Assembly (NCBI GenBank): GCA_026418275.1
Contig: JAOABQ010000073.1
Span: 1-64,000 of the forward strand
DNA: 64,000 bases
Origin: Clostridia bacterium
Lineage (GTDB): Bacteria > Bacillota > Clostridia > Acetivibrionales > DSM-2933
Reading direction: 5' to 3'
Shown here: one piece after another, positions 44,318 through 54,024 of the stretch
Position numbering within the stretch: the stretch's first letter is position 1
Layout: each line of letters opens with the position of its first letter
Notes under the pieces: generated by a model
Database searches by the model: none
Seen by the model: the letters and a program-made list of their open reading frames with translations, nothing else
Told to the model about the DNA's origin: nothing
Translations under genes and position numbers: made by a program

Positions 44318-44712
44318 GAAATACCCCCCTTCTTTACCTTTACTAATATTACATAAATTGTATACTATAGGGTGGCTAATTTCAAGAGGCCGCTGCGAGA
44401 TTACGCCTTTACAGCCTGGGCAAATCAAATCTAGTTAGAAATAGAAAGCTTTAACCGAGATTTTAAAGGATATATAGGCGTGGGTGGTTGGGCTAAGGAG
44501 ATAACCCCAAAGCTTAAGACGCCCAGGGGAAACGTACAGTTATAACCAATGGGTCAACTTAAACGGTTATATAAAGATAGGTAAACAAACATGGCCAGGG
44601 ATTATGTAAGGGCTAGGCTCCGGCAGCGTGACCACAGCAGTCTATAAAGTATTAATTGGTGTAAAATACATCGGTTGCAGTATTATTGCAGTAAATTGAG
44701 GTTTTTACATGA
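44318..44712. other. Decayed intergenic region
   Basis: No supported gene. Short peptides such as YIGVGGWAKEITPKL (plus strand near 44480) can be read, but I do not recognise them. Confidence 0.4.
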
Positions 44713-44753
44713 AAAAACAGTGTATTTGAATTTCTTCAAACACACTGTTTTAA
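44713..44753 (-). terminator. Terminator of the tRNA gene
   Basis: On the minus strand AAACAGTGTGTTTGA pairs with TCAAATACACTGTTT (one mismatch), followed by a T run, 3 bases after the tRNA CCA end. Confidence 0.88.
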
Positions 44754-44755
44754 CG

Positions 44756-44833
44756 TGGTCGGAGTGACAAGACTTGAACTTGCGACCTCTTGCACCCCAA
44801 GCAAGCACTCTAGCCAAACTGAGCTACACCCCG
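44756..44833 (-). tRNA. tRNA-Pro(GGG)
   Basis: On the minus strand a full cloverleaf: acceptor CGGGGTG pairing CACTCCG, D arm GCTCAGTTTGGCTAGAGT, anticodon arm CTTGC-TTGGGGT-GCAAG with anticodon GGG, T arm GCAAGTTCAAGTCTTGT and an encoded CCA (44756-44758). The acceptor has one G-T pair. A terminator follows. It reads Pro codons CCC/CCU. Confidence 0.95.
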
Positions 44834-44938
44834 ACGAGCGAATTAAATTATAGCATACTATAACCAAAATGTAAACATAGAAATGAAAAAAAAATAATGC
44901 TATAATAAAAAAAGGTTCTAAATGATGGGGGTGTTCCT

Positions 44939-45625
44939 TTGCAAGGGAAGAAGATACTGATTGTGGATGACGACAAAAACATATGCGAACTATTGGACCT
45001 CTATTTATCCAATGAAGGTTTTTCACTTGCCTTCGCCCATGATGGAAGCGCTGCTTTAAATGCCATTAAAGAGGACAAGGTGGATTTGGTGCTGCTGGAT
45101 GTGATGCTTCCTGTAATAAACGGCTGGGAGGTTTGTAAAATTATCCGGAAATCCAGCCAGATTCCCATCGTTATGCTTACTGCCAGGGATATGGTAGAAG
45201 ATAAGGTGCAAGGGTTTGAGTACGGTGCAGACGATTATATTGTAAAACCCTTTGAACCCAGGGAGGTTATCGCCAGAATCAAAGCACGCCTTAAAGGTGC
45301 TGTACCCCAGAGCATAAAAAAAGACGGTGTCATCCACGCGGATAACATCATAGTAGACATCAATAAATATGAGGTTCTCAAAAACAATGAAGTTGTAGAA
45401 TTGAAGCCTAAGGAAATTCAACTTCTATTTTTCCTTTTAAATAATAAAAACATTGTTTTTTCAAGAGATCAACTTTTGGAAAAGGTATGGGATTACGACT
45501 TTATGGGCGATACTAGAACGGTAGATGTCCATGTCAAAAGACTTCGTGAAAAGCTGGAGGGCCCGGATACGTCGTTTAGTATCAAAACCGTTTGGGGAGT
45601 GGGTTACAAGCTAGAGGTTCGATGA
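44939..45625 (+). CDS. OmpR/PhoB-family response regulator
   Basis: 228 residues. The start is TTG at 44939, with GGGGGTG 6 bases upstream and no in-frame ATG near. Receiver domain: LIVDDDKNICELL (acidic pocket), LVLLDVMLP with the phospho-acceptor Asp (about residue 52), MLTARD, and YIVKPFEPREV with the conserved Lys (about 102). The C-terminal winged helix has ELKPKEIQLLFFLLNNKNIVFSRDQLLEKVW and TRTVDVHVKRLREKL. It overlaps the kinase gene by 4 bases, so the two form a two-component system. The target genes are not shown by sequence; the secreted proteins downstream are candidates. Confidence 0.96.
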   Translation: MQGKKILIVDDDKNICELLDLYLSNEGFSLAFAHDGSAALNAIKEDKVDLVLLDVMLPVINGWEVCKIIRKSSQIPIVMLTARDMVEDKVQGFEYGADDYIVKPFEPREVIARIKARLKGAVPQSIKKDGVIHADNIIVDINKYEVLKNNEVVELKPKEIQLLFFLLNNKNIVFSRDQLLEKVWDYDFMGDTRTVDVHVKRLREKLEGPDTSFSIKTVWGVGYKLEVR

Positions 45626-47031
45626 TGTTTAAAAATATATTCCTAAGACTTCTGGTATCCTATCTGTTAATTATTATCATTGTCATCAGTACACTGGCGT
45701 TTATTTTATCTACTGTATACGAACGCTACGTTTTTCGGGAAAAAAACGAGACCCTGATAGCTGTTGCTTCCAGGGTCAATAAGCTTGTCAACGATTTTTA
45801 TGATGGGAAAGTTACCAAAAACGAATTGGAATCCTTTATCAATTCTACCGGATATGTGACCGATTCCGGTGTATATATTGTCAGGTATGATTTAAGAGCC
45901 CTTGAAAACCCGAAGAAATTAAATTTAAGCGAAGAACTGGACTTGGGTCATCTTTTGGAGGATCTTGGGGAAATTCTTCAAGACCGGGTGGTTTTCCGGA
46001 AGGAACAATATTCCAAGATGCTTGATACTGACGTGGTTTTTACAGGAGTTCCATTAAAAATAAAGGACGAGATCAAAGGGGCTGTTCTTTTTATTTCGCC
46101 CATACAAAAAATTAGAAAGGATATCCGGGATATTAATCTTATTATTGCCGCTGCTGCACTTCTTGCAGTGATCCTTAGTACGATTGTCGTTTATTTTAAC
46201 TCCTCACGTATTTCAAAGCCCATCCGCCAGATAGAATATGCTGCAAAGAAGTTGGCCCAGGGAGAAAATACAGAGGATATCATCATTTATACCAAAGATG
46301 AGATTGCAAGCCTGGCAAAGACCTTTAACTATATGAAGAAACAAATTTCCGATACCGAAAAAATGCGAAAGGAATTCATTGCCAGTGTTTCCCATGACCT
46401 CAGAACGCCGCTTACTTCCATTAAAGGGTTTGTTCAGGGAATGATGGACGGGATTGTTAAGCCTCAGGATACGGGCAAAGTTCTTAACATTATAAAGGAA
46501 GAAACCCTGCGGCTTATTAAATTGACAGGGGAAATACTGGAGCTTGCCAAAATACAATCCGGCAGTATAAAGCTCCATAAAGAAAGAATTGGGGTTCTTG
46601 AAATCATCAATGATGTATCGGAAAGTCTAAATATGCTGGTACAAGAAAAAGGGCTCCAATTATCGGTTGAGTGTTCTGATAAAATAGCTGTAAATGTGGA
46701 TAAGGACAGGTTTAAGCAGATTTTGGTCAATATCCTTAGCAATGCGATTAAGTATAACAAAGAAAATGGAAAAGTTTATATGGCGGTAACGGATAAGGAT
46801 GGGTTTATAACCTTTAGCATTAAAGATACGGGAATTGGAATTCCTTCAGAGGAGCTGCCGTTTATTTTTGAAAGGTTTTACCGTGTAGATAAATCCCGCC
46901 AGTCTTCTAAAGGGGGGGCAGGACTTGGCTTAAACATCGTCAAAAGTCTTGTTGAGCTGCATGGTGGAAGGATACAGGCAAAAAGCAGCCTTGGTCTTGG
47001 GACAGAATTTTTATTTACAATTCCGAAGTAA
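45622..47031 (+). CDS. Sensor histidine kinase
   Basis: 469 residues from ATG 45622, overlapping the regulator stop (ATGA). Membrane segments at about 8-28 and 171-190 enclose an external sensor of about 140 residues. HAMP (about 191-245) and HisKA with ASVSHDLRTPLTSIKGF (phospho-His about 259) follow, then the ATPase domain: NILSNAIKYNKENG (N box), KDTGIGIPSEELPFIFERFYRVD (G1 and F boxes), GGAGLGLNIVKSLVELHGG (G2 box). All catalytic boxes are intact. Signal unknown. The order and the 4-base overlap with the response regulator indicate one operon. Confidence 0.97.
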   Translation: MMFKNIFLRLLVSYLLIIIIVISTLAFILSTVYERYVFREKNETLIAVASRVNKLVNDFYDGKVTKNELESFINSTGYVTDSGVYIVRYDLRALENPKKLNLSEELDLGHLLEDLGEILQDRVVFRKEQYSKMLDTDVVFTGVPLKIKDEIKGAVLFISPIQKIRKDIRDINLIIAAAALLAVILSTIVVYFNSSRISKPIRQIEYAAKKLAQGENTEDIIIYTKDEIASLAKTFNYMKKQISDTEKMRKEFIASVSHDLRTPLTSIKGFVQGMMDGIVKPQDTGKVLNIIKEETLRLIKLTGEILELAKIQSGSIKLHKERIGVLEIINDVSESLNMLVQEKGLQLSVECSDKIAVNVDKDRFKQILVNILSNAIKYNKENGKVYMAVTDKDGFITFSIKDTGIGIPSEELPFIFERFYRVDKSRQSSKGGAGLGLNIVKSLVELHGGRIQAKSSLGLGTEFLFTIPK

Positions 47032-47171
47032 TGTTTACAATCTATTAACAATTGAAAGATTCTTAATTCACATATTGCCCTTAAAATTAAAATATGGTTG
47101 AAGCAAGGATCAATGCCTTAAATGCTTTAAACATATTTAGTTAAAAAACAAAAGTGAAAGGGGAAAGTCTT

Positions 47172-48563
47172 ATGAAGAAAATGCTGTCCATCCTTCTAGC
47201 AGTGTGCATGATGAGTTCGTTGATTCCTGTTTTTGCTGAGGAATCGGCAACTGCCGTTCCAGAAAACACCCTATCCGTGACAGAATCTACATATGGTACA
47301 CCCACACCGGTTATTGATGCCGGATACAGCCAAACCCCCTTGCCGACTGAATTGCCGACAGCTACTCCTACTGCAACCAATATTCCAAGCCCATCTGTTA
47401 CGCCAACATCGGTAAGTACCGGTATACCCGATGCAGAGGTTGAAAAGCTTATTCAGGCTGAGGCACTTGAAAAACTAAAAGCAGAACTGGACAAAATCAT
47501 TGAAGACCTTGATAAGGTAAAAGAATTGACAAAAGATAATTTTGCAGAAACTTTAAAGACATTATATAAGTATGTGTTAAAAAGAGATTTATATTACAAA
47601 GAAGTTATCAACGTACTCCGCAAGCTGGAGAAGCTTGAAAACAAAGAACTTGTAAAGAAGGCTATTATTGAGTTTGAAAAGAGATATACGCTGGAAATGG
47701 AAAGAGACAGAAAGATTCACCATCGGATCCAAAAGGTTCTGCAATTTATGAAGACCCAGAAAAAACTCTTTAAATCTTCTGATAAGGTTATATTCAATAA
47801 AATATTGATGCCGGTTGTTAAAAAATATTATGAGCAAAGAAAAATTATCCAATATGTTCAAAAGGCAATTTTAAGGATTAAGGAACAATGCATGAGAGCT
47901 GAAGTTTTGCAGCTTATAGCCAAAGCCCGTGAATACCAAAAAGCGGGGGATTACGAAAAGGCTGCAGAGCTTTATCAGAAAGCCATTGAAACAGGGCTTG
48001 CGGATAAAGGGACCTTTAAGGAAGCCGGACAACTGCTTAAAAAACTGGAGGGCAAAGGCCCAAAGATTTTTGTAAAAGGCAAAAGGCCTAAGTTGGATGT
48101 GAAACCTGTTGTCATAAACGGAAGAACATTGGTTCCTCTAAGAGCCATCGCAGATGCATTAAATGCAAGTAATGTTATCTGGGACAGCAAAACCAAAACT
48201 GTTCTCATTGTAAAAGGTGATAAGAAAATTGAGCTTGTAATCAATTCTTCTGTCATCAAAGTAAACGGGATAGAAATAAAAATTGATGTTCCGGCAGCTG
48301 TAATAAGCGGCAGAACCATGGTGCCTGCAAGAGTTGTTTCTGAAACGCTGGATGCGCTCGTCTCCTATGACAAAGATACAGAAGTGATTACCATAGAAGA
48401 CACCTTCCAAAATGCCAGCCAGGATATTCCCGCTGAGGCTGTAAGGGAAGTTGGCGTTACCGGAGCCGATGAATTAAATAAGGTAAGTGAAGGTGAAGTA
48501 TTGAAGGAACTGGAAAAAGTAAACGAAACTTCTGTTGAAAAAAGTGTCAGCAGTGTAAATTGA
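47172..48563 (+). CDS. Secreted helical protein with TPR-like segment and copper-amine-oxidase-like domain
   Basis: 463 residues from ATG 47172 (AAGGGGAAA upstream). Signal peptide (about 1-24), a Thr/Pro-rich linker (about 40-85), a long charged helical region (about 90-250), a TPR-like AREYQKAGDYEKAAELYQKAIETG (about 252-276), and a copper-amine-oxidase-N-like domain (about 305-415): INGRTLVPLRAIADALNASNVIWDSKTKTV and SGRTMVPARVVSETLDALVSYD. It is probably a wall- or surface-associated structural protein. It lies 140 bases behind the two-component system and could be a target of it. Function unknown. Confidence 0.85.
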   Translation: MKKMLSILLAVCMMSSLIPVFAEESATAVPENTLSVTESTYGTPTPVIDAGYSQTPLPTELPTATPTATNIPSPSVTPTSVSTGIPDAEVEKLIQAEALEKLKAELDKIIEDLDKVKELTKDNFAETLKTLYKYVLKRDLYYKEVINVLRKLEKLENKELVKKAIIEFEKRYTLEMERDRKIHHRIQKVLQFMKTQKKLFKSSDKVIFNKILMPVVKKYYEQRKIIQYVQKAILRIKEQCMRAEVLQLIAKAREYQKAGDYEKAAELYQKAIETGLADKGTFKEAGQLLKKLEGKGPKIFVKGKRPKLDVKPVVINGRTLVPLRAIADALNASNVIWDSKTKTVLIVKGDKKIELVINSSVIKVNGIEIKIDVPAAVISGRTMVPARVVSETLDALVSYDKDTEVITIEDTFQNASQDIPAEAVREVGVTGADELNKVSEGEVLKELEKVNETSVEKSVSSVN

Positions 48564-48585
48564 TCATTTGAAGTTTTACGAGTCA

Positions 48586-48624
48586 TCAAGATAAAGCTTT
48601 CCTTTACGGAAAGCTTTATCTTGA
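48586..48624. terminator. Perfect 17-bp hairpin terminator
   Basis: TCAAGATAAAGCTTTCC and its exact complement flank TTTAC. A/T-rich tails lie on both sides. Confidence 0.9.
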
Positions 48625-48711
48625 TATAAAATGGTAGTATGGAGCGTGTTTGCCGATAAAATATTTTATAAGGCATTAGAAATGATTCATATTTTATGAA
48701 AGGAGGCCGAT

Positions 48712-49260
48712 ATGAAAAAGATTCATATTTTGATGACACTTACCCTGGCAATCCTATTTACCGGGTGTGCAAAGCCTCAGCTTGTTCAAAAAGAAAATAC
48801 GGCAGCGGTAACAGGGGAAGAACTTTCAAATAATCATACAGCACTTCCTTTGAAGACAGAAGAAAAAAATGATAAAGAGGGAAATGTATCGGGAGAAGAT
48901 AATAAAGAGGATTTAGCAAGTGGTCAAACAGTAGATAAAGCGCCAATGAATTCCTCAGACGGGATGGATAAAAAACAGAGCATCCCAAAGGAAACAAATG
49001 GGCAAAATTCATCCGGCAGAAAGGATGAGGACAATAAAATTATCCTGTCTTCACCCAAACCTAAAGAGGATATTAATAAGAAAGACAATAATTATACAGA
49101 GCCGGAGGAAGAAATCGGTGTAATTGCAAAATCGGATAATATGGTTTCCAACCAGGAAAAAGAAAAAATCTTAAAGGATTTGGAAAAGGAACTGGATGGA
49201 CTCTTTGATAACATAGACAATACCAAAGAGATAGAAGAACAGGATCTTACGTTTGAATAA
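48712..49260 (+). CDS. Acidic low-complexity lipoprotein
   Basis: 182 residues; AAAGGAGGCCG before the ATG. Lipoprotein signal with FTGC (Cys at residue 19). The remainder is charged, Lys/Glu/Asp/Asn-rich and probably disordered (residues 25-150), ending in a short predicted helix SNQEKEKILKDLEKELDGLFDNI. No domain is recognised. It is followed after 14 bases by another secreted small protein and is probably cotranscribed. Confidence 0.8.
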   Translation: MKKIHILMTLTLAILFTGCAKPQLVQKENTAAVTGEELSNNHTALPLKTEEKNDKEGNVSGEDNKEDLASGQTVDKAPMNSSDGMDKKQSIPKETNGQNSSGRKDEDNKIILSSPKPKEDINKKDNNYTEPEEEIGVIAKSDNMVSNQEKEKILKDLEKELDGLFDNIDNTKEIEEQDLTFE

Positions 49261-49274
49261 GGGGGTGGTTTTAA

Positions 49275-49760
49275 ATGAAGCGGTTTTTTACAATTTTACT
49301 CATTGCGATTATATTTTTATGCTCAGTCTCCCAAGGTTTTGCATACAAAAAGCAGACAGTTTCAAGAGGTAAAGTTGAAATTCAAAGGGAAATACAAAAG
49401 CTTATTCCCCAGGTTAGGCTTAATAATGTGCAAATTTATAAACTGAAGTACGAAATGAAAAAAGAGTATAAAAAAGCTAAATATAAAATCCAAAATTTAT
49501 TAAAACAAAAAGAAAAGTTAACCGCTGACCAGATTAGAGATATAAAAAAATCCATAGAGTTTTTAAAGGAAAACAACGGTGAAATTACAAAAGTGGGAGA
49601 GCAATATAATGTAAGTGTTATAAGCCTAAAAAAAGCATCAAGCCTGAAAGATATGGAAACTGCGAAAAACAATATCAATAAGATCATTTCCATGCAAAAA
49701 ACACGAATTGAGCAGCTGAAAAAAATATATGAAGAACTTAGGAATATTAAAAACATTTAA
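49275..49760 (+). CDS. Secreted coiled-coil protein of unknown function
   Basis: 161 residues; GGGGGTGG before the ATG. Signal peptide (residues 1-23, ending QGFA). The mature protein is nearly all helix and Lys-rich: heptad-like EIQREIQKLIPQVRL, YKLKYEMKKEYKKAKYKI, IEFLKENNGEITKVG, and TRIEQLKKIYEELRN. It is basic, unlike the acidic lipoprotein encoded just upstream, so the two could interact by charge (inference). No known family recognised. Confidence 0.8.
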   Translation: MKRFFTILLIAIIFLCSVSQGFAYKKQTVSRGKVEIQREIQKLIPQVRLNNVQIYKLKYEMKKEYKKAKYKIQNLLKQKEKLTADQIRDIKKSIEFLKENNGEITKVGEQYNVSVISLKKASSLKDMETAKNNINKIISMQKTRIEQLKKIYEELRNIKNI

Positions 49761-49854
49761 CGATAGGTTGAGATGACTTAAGCTGTGAAATAAATACATG
49801 CCCGTATATTTATACCACTTCCTGATCATACTTTAAGTATTGGAGGTGGTATTT

Positions 49855-50133
49855 ATTATTATTGCGGTACAAAAGGAACTACATAAAATTGTAAATGCAC
49901 TGCATGAGAAAGGGTACCAGGTGGTGGATCCGGAAACCTACAACTATCCTATTGATGCAATGATTTATGAAGACGCCGGGTTTTCCATATCCCATATTTC
50001 TACCAATAATATGCCTCTTATGGCATCAGGGCAAAGGAATCACTACGGTGTGCTGATGGTAAATTCAAAGGGAAAAACCATTCAAGAAATTGAACAAATA
50101 CTGAAAAACAGGTGCTATAGTCCTCTTTTTTAA
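49855..50133 (+). CDS. YkuS-like (UPF0180-type) small protein with probable ATT start
   Basis: About 92 residues. It reads IIAVQKELHKIVNALHEKGYQVVDPET, then DAMIYEDAG..., GVLMVNSKGKTIQEIEQILKNR. The start and the 'GY.VVD' and 'GVLMVNS' strands resemble YkuS/UPF0180 proteins, which begin M-[KI]-I-A-V-E. GGAGGTGG lies at 49842-49849. The nearest in-frame codons after it are ATT (49855, 49858, 49861); the TTG at 49840 and GTG at 49846 overlap or precede that site. An ATT start at 49855 therefore fits both spacing and homologue length. Function unknown. Confidence 0.6.
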   Translation: MIIAVQKELHKIVNALHEKGYQVVDPETYNYPIDAMIYEDAGFSISHISTNNMPLMASGQRNHYGVLMVNSKGKTIQEIEQILKNRCYSPLF

Positions 50134-50183
50134 GATAATAATCATACAGGGCATGAAAAACGCGCCCAATCCTGCTTCCTTTA

Positions 50184-50244
50184 TTGACAAGGATACCATA
50201 TAAGTGATAATCTAATAAAAGATAATACCAAGTAATATACTTGG
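50184..50244 (+). promoter_or_regulatory. Promoter and operator of the Rrf2-type regulator
   Basis: TTGACA (50184-50189), 16-base spacer, GATAAT (50206-50211) with TG just before it. CCAAGTAATATACTTGG (50228-50244) is a perfect dyad (7-bp arms) just after the expected start, 20 bases before the regulator ATG. This fits autorepression. Confidence 0.8.
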
Positions 50245-50264
50245 GATTGGGGGATGACTTAAAA

Positions 50265-50714
50265 ATGAAATTATCCACAAAAGGAAGGTATGGAGTTAAA
50301 GCAATATTGGATCTTGCGCTTAATGATTCGCAAGGGCAGGTGTCATTAAAGTCTATTGCCGAAAGACAAAATATCTCTGAAAATTATCTTGAACAATTAT
50401 TTGCTCTGCTTAGAAAAGCAGGTATTGTTAATAGTGTCCGGGGAGCCCAGGGGGGATATGTTTTGGCAAAACAGCCGGATGAAATTACTGTCGGGTCTGT
50501 ACTAAGAGCCTTAGAAGGGTCTCTGGCACCTGTGGATTGTGTTGTTGAGTCCGAAGTTCACAAATGTGAAAGAGCCGAAGGTTGTGTTACCAAAATTGTA
50601 TGGGAAAAAATCAGAGATTGTGTAAATGGGGTTGTTGACTCTATATATCTGCAGGATCTGATTGAAGAGTATATGAAAATGAATGAACAAGGGGAAACCA
50701 TGTATTTTATTTAA
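50265..50714 (+). CDS. Rrf2/IscR-type transcriptional regulator
   Basis: 149 residues from ATG 50265 (GGGGATG upstream; the TTG at 50241 lies within the operator). The Rrf2 winged helix is complete: MKLSTKGRYGVKAILDLAL, ISENYLEQLFALLRKAGIVNSVRGAQGGYVLA. Three Cys (CVVESEVHKCERAEGC, spacing C-x8-C-x5-C, about residues 92-107) sit where IscR binds [2Fe-2S]. It heads the IscS-IscU-MnmA cluster, so it most likely senses Fe-S status and controls this cluster and itself. The dyad at 50228-50244 is its probable site. Confidence 0.93.
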   Translation: MKLSTKGRYGVKAILDLALNDSQGQVSLKSIAERQNISENYLEQLFALLRKAGIVNSVRGAQGGYVLAKQPDEITVGSVLRALEGSLAPVDCVVESEVHKCERAEGCVTKIVWEKIRDCVNGVVDSIYLQDLIEEYMKMNEQGETMYFI

Positions 50715-50988
50715 TCCCTACAAAGTTACTAAACATTCCTGTTTCAAAATAGCTGCTGGGGGGAAAATATATTATTGAATTCCCTGGCTTAAAAGATACT
50801 GAAATAGAGCTGCAGCAAAATTGAAGAGATGAAAGGTCTCTTTACTTCGGTCTCTTAAAAATGAAATTTACAGCTTGTTAGCTAAATTTAGTCTATAAAA
50901 GCTGCGATAAACCTACAGCCTTTGTATTGAAGGTTCCTTAAGGAGTATTGCATGCTTTGATCAATAAACTTTACAAGGAGTAGAATGT

Positions 50989-52173
50989 ATGGGAGATAAG
51001 TTTATATATTTTGACCACGCAGCAACGACTGCGGCTAAAAAAGAAGTAGTGGAAGCGATGATTCCGTATTATTCAGAAAAATATGGAAATGCGTCTTCTA
51101 TTTATTCGGTAGGCAGGGAAAGCAAAAAAGCGATCGAAGAAGCAAGGGACCGGGTTGCAAAGGCTTTGGGCGCCCAGTCAAAAGAAATATTTTTTACAGG
51201 TTCCGGTACCGAAGCGGACAACTGGGCAATTAAAGGCGTTGCTTATGCCAATAAAGGCAAAGGAAATCATATCATAACCACCTCCATTGAACACCATGCG
51301 GTTCTTCATACATGCCATTACCTTGAAAGTGATGGCTTTGAGGTCACATACCTCCCGGTAGATGATAATGGTTTGGTTACAGCAGAGCAGGTTAGAGAGG
51401 CCATCAAGCCAAACACCATTTTAATTACCATCATGTACGCAAATAATGAGATAGGGACTATTCAGCCTATTGCAGAGATTGGAAAGGTCGCAAGGGAAAA
51501 AGGGGTTTATTTTCACACGGACGCGGTACAAGCAGTTGGGAATATTCCCATCAATGTAAATGAGCTTAATGTAGATCTATTATCCCTTTCCGCACATAAA
51601 TTTTATGGACCTAAAGGAATTGGAGCTTTATATGTCAAAAAAGGAACGAAGATTACTTCCTTTATGCATGGCGGGGCGCAGGAAAGAGGAAGAAGGGCAA
51701 GTACCGAAAATGTTCCGCATATAGTCGGTCTTGGGAAGGCGATCGAGCTTGCGGCCAATAACATGGAAGCCAATAACCAGAAGCTCCTGGGACTTAGGGA
51801 ACGAACCATAGAAGAAATACAAAAGAGAATACCCTTTGTAAAACTAAACGGGGACAGGCACAAGAGATTACCTGGAAATGTGAATTTTTCATTTGAATTT
51901 ATTGAGGGTGAATCGTTGCTTCTTATGCTGGATATGAAAGGAATTGCTGCATCCAGCGGATCGGCTTGTACGTCAGGGTCCCTTGATCCGTCCCATGTAC
52001 TTCTTGCTATCGGGTTGCCCCATGAAATTGCCCATGGATCATTAAGGGTGACTTTTGGGGAGGAAAATACCAATGAAGATGTGGATTACTTAATGGAAGT
52101 GCTCCCCATGATTGTTGAAAGACTGAGAGAAATGTCGCCTTTATATGAACGTGTCAAAAGTTCTGCTAAATAA
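50989..52173 (+). CDS. iscS: Cysteine desulfurase (IscS/NifS)
   Basis: 394 residues; AAGGAG before the ATG. PLP enzyme of class V: YFDHAATT at the N-terminus, [15 protein letters not shown] (about 67-81), [19 protein letters not shown] (about 177-186), [19 protein letters not shown] with the PLP Lys (about 204), and [17 protein letters not shown] with the catalytic Cys loop (about 323-339). It removes sulfur from cysteine to give a persulfide, handed to IscU and MnmA. The length and loop are those of the IscS/NifS group. It lies 274 bases after the regulator, with no separate strong promoter seen. Confidence 0.97.
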   Translation: MGDKFIYFDHAATTAAKKEVVEAMIPYYSEKYGNASSIYSVGRESKKAIEEARDRVAKALGAQSKEIFFTGSGTEADNWAIKGVAYANKGKGNHIITTSIEHHAVLHTCHYLESDGFEVTYLPVDDNGLVTAEQVREAIKPNTILITIMYANNEIGTIQPIAEIGKVAREKGVYFHTDAVQAVGNIPINVNELNVDLLSLSAHKFYGPKGIGALYVKKGTKITSFMHGGAQERGRRASTENVPHIVGLGKAIELAANNMEANNQKLLGLRERTIEEIQKRIPFVKLNGDRHKRLPGNVNFSFEFIEGESLLLMLDMKGIAASSGSACTSGSLDPSHVLLAIGLPHEIAHGSLRVTFGEENTNEDVDYLMEVLPMIVERLREMSPLYERVKSSAK

Positions 52174-52403
52174 TTAAGAAAAAAACGTTGGGATGGAATT
52201 TATTTAAAGGTAAGAGTCATACCTATTTTATTAAGACTTTAATAATAGTACAAATATTTTGCCTTTTAGTGGACATGGTAAGACTGCTTTAAAGGTATCA
52301 TCAGAATGGATCTGTTTTAAATCGATCAAAGTTTATATAAATCATTAAAATTAAATTTTAATGGTCTATCCTTGTGGAGGATCATAGAAAAGAGGGAATG
52401 ATA

Positions 52404-52856
52404 ATGTATAGTGAAAAGGTTATGGACCATTTCATGAATCCCAGAAATGTGGGAGAAATAGAGGACGCAGATGGTGTAGGGCAGGTTGGAAATGCAAAAT
52501 GCGGAGATATCATGAAAATGTATCTTAAAGTTGAAGACGGTGTAATTGTGGATGCTAAGTTTAAAACCTTCGGGTGTGGGGCTGCTGTGGCAACAAGCAG
52601 TATGGCAACAGAGTTGGTGAGGGGCAAGACCATTGAGGAAGCTTTAAACATTACAAATAAAGCGGTTGCAGAAGCACTGGACGGGCTTCCTCCGGTTAAG
52701 ATGCACTGTTCCAACCTTGCAGAGGAAGCTATTAGAGAAGCGATCAACGATTACAAAAAGAAAAACGGTTTATTGGAACAGGAGGATGCTTGCAATTCCT
52801 GCGGGAGAAGGTGTGATGACATTCATCATCATTTGGAAGAGGATGACGATGAGTAA
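52404..52856 (+). CDS. iscU: Fe-S cluster scaffold (IscU/NifU-type)
   Basis: 150 residues from ATG 52404 (AGAGGGA upstream; in-frame ATG 52398 and TTG 52374 are alternatives). Scaffold motifs: [15 protein letters not shown] (first cluster Cys), [23 protein letters not shown] (second Cys) and [20 protein letters not shown] (third Cys). It lacks the HscA LPPVK extension genes, as usual in Firmicutes. The C-terminus adds [17 protein letters not shown], a Cys/His-rich acidic tail not needed for the scaffold fold; it may bind metal. Its last 8 bases overlap the MnmA gene. Confidence 0.96.
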   Translation: MYSEKVMDHFMNPRNVGEIEDADGVGQVGNAKCGDIMKMYLKVEDGVIVDAKFKTFGCGAAVATSSMATELVRGKTIEEALNITNKAVAEALDGLPPVKMHCSNLAEEAIREAINDYKKKNGLLEQEDACNSCGRRCDDIHHHLEEDDDE

Positions 52857-53931
52857 GAAAAAGGTAATGCTCGGTATGAGCGGTGGTGTGGATAGTTCTG
52901 TAGCTGCGGCTGTCCTTTTGGAAAAGGGCTATGAAGTGGTTGGTGTTACCATGCAAATCTGGCCGGATATGGATGAAGACCGGAAACTCGCTGAGGGTGG
53001 GTGCTGTTCTCTTTCCGCTGTTGATGACGCCCGTAGGGTTGCCAATAACCTATCCATTCCTTATTATGTTATGAACTTTAAGGAAGTTTTTGAAGAGAAA
53101 GTAATCAATTACTTTAAAGACGAATATCTTAAAGGAAGAACACCTAATCCATGTATTGCATGCAACCGGTATTTAAAGTTTGATACGCTTCTGAAAAAGG
53201 CTATGGGAATGGGAATCGATTATGTTGCAACCGGCCATTATGCAAGAATAGAATTTGACGAGGACAAAAACAGGTATTTGTTAAAAAAATCTGCTACCGC
53301 GGCCAAGGATCAGACCTATGCGCTGTATAACCTTACCCAGGAACAGCTTGCCAGAACGTTAATGCCCATTGGTGACTACACGAAGGAACGGGTCCGTGAA
53401 ATTGCGAAGGAAATTGGACTTTCGGTTGCTACAAAACCGGACAGCCAGGAAATTTGTTTTGTGGAAGACAATGATTACGGGCGTTTTATTCGTGAAAATA
53501 CGGATTATAAAATAAAAGAGGGATATTTTGTTGATGTCCATGGGAACCGGCTCGGTAAGCATAAAGGAATCATATACTACACCATTGGACAAAGAAAAGG
53601 GCTGGGTATCGCTTTTGGAAAACCCATGTATGTTATTGGGATCAATGTGGATAAAAACGAAGTCATTCTTGGGGATGATTTGGAAGTATTTTCCAAACAG
53701 TTGATTGCCCGGGACTTAAATTTTATCACAATAGAAAAGCTTGAAAATGAAATGAAAGTTACGGCCAAGATACGTTATAGCGCAAAGGAAGCAGATGCAA
53801 CCCTTATACCTTTAGGACAGGATAAGTTAAAGGTTTTGTTTGATGTCCCACAAAGAGCCATTACCCCAGGGCAATCGGTAGTGTTTTATGATGGGGACAT
53901 GGTAGTTGGCGGAGGAATTATTGAAACATAA
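52849..53931 (+). CDS. mnmA: tRNA 2-thiouridylase MnmA
   Basis: 360 residues from ATG 52849, inside the end of the scaffold gene (8-base overlap), with GAGG 8 bases upstream. The PP-loop [12 protein letters not shown] (residues 9-20) binds ATP; the active Cys pair is in [12 protein letters not shown] (about 105) and SQEICFV (about 204). ATGHYARIE and [11 protein letters not shown] are family-typical. It thiolates U34 of tRNA-Lys, -Glu and -Gln with sulfur passed from IscS. The order Rrf2-IscS-IscU-MnmA is standard for clostridia. A hairpin follows the stop. Confidence 0.97.
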   Translation: MSKKKVMLGMSGGVDSSVAAAVLLEKGYEVVGVTMQIWPDMDEDRKLAEGGCCSLSAVDDARRVANNLSIPYYVMNFKEVFEEKVINYFKDEYLKGRTPNPCIACNRYLKFDTLLKKAMGMGIDYVATGHYARIEFDEDKNRYLLKKSATAAKDQTYALYNLTQEQLARTLMPIGDYTKERVREIAKEIGLSVATKPDSQEICFVEDNDYGRFIRENTDYKIKEGYFVDVHGNRLGKHKGIIYYTIGQRKGLGIAFGKPMYVIGINVDKNEVILGDDLEVFSKQLIARDLNFITIEKLENEMKVTAKIRYSAKEADATLIPLGQDKLKVLFDVPQRAITPGQSVVFYDGDMVVGGGIIET

Positions 53932-53950
53932 CTGAGATAAAAGAGAAGAT

Positions 53951-54024
53951 AAAGACTATAGTTTTACTTGTTCGCATTCAAGCAATGCTTTGATGCAAAT
54001 GGGTTATCAGAAGCTTTAGTCTTT
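53951..54024 (+). repeat. Long imperfect hairpin after mnmA
   Basis: AAAGACTATAG (53951-53961) pairs with CTTTAGTCTTT (54014-54024) with one mismatch. The inner part (CGCATTCAAGCA / GATGCAAAT) can extend the stem. A TTTTATT tail follows, so it may end the isc-mnmA transcript. Its core ATGCAAAT resembles the arms of the hairpins at 54225 and 63316. Confidence 0.5.

Noticed and set aside
48586..48624. Palindrome as attachment site or operator
   Set aside because: It directly follows a stop codon and has A/T tails, so a terminator explains it fully.
50715..50988. T-box or other leader before iscS
   Set aside because: No specifier or GGTGGNACCGCG-type antiterminator sequence was found.
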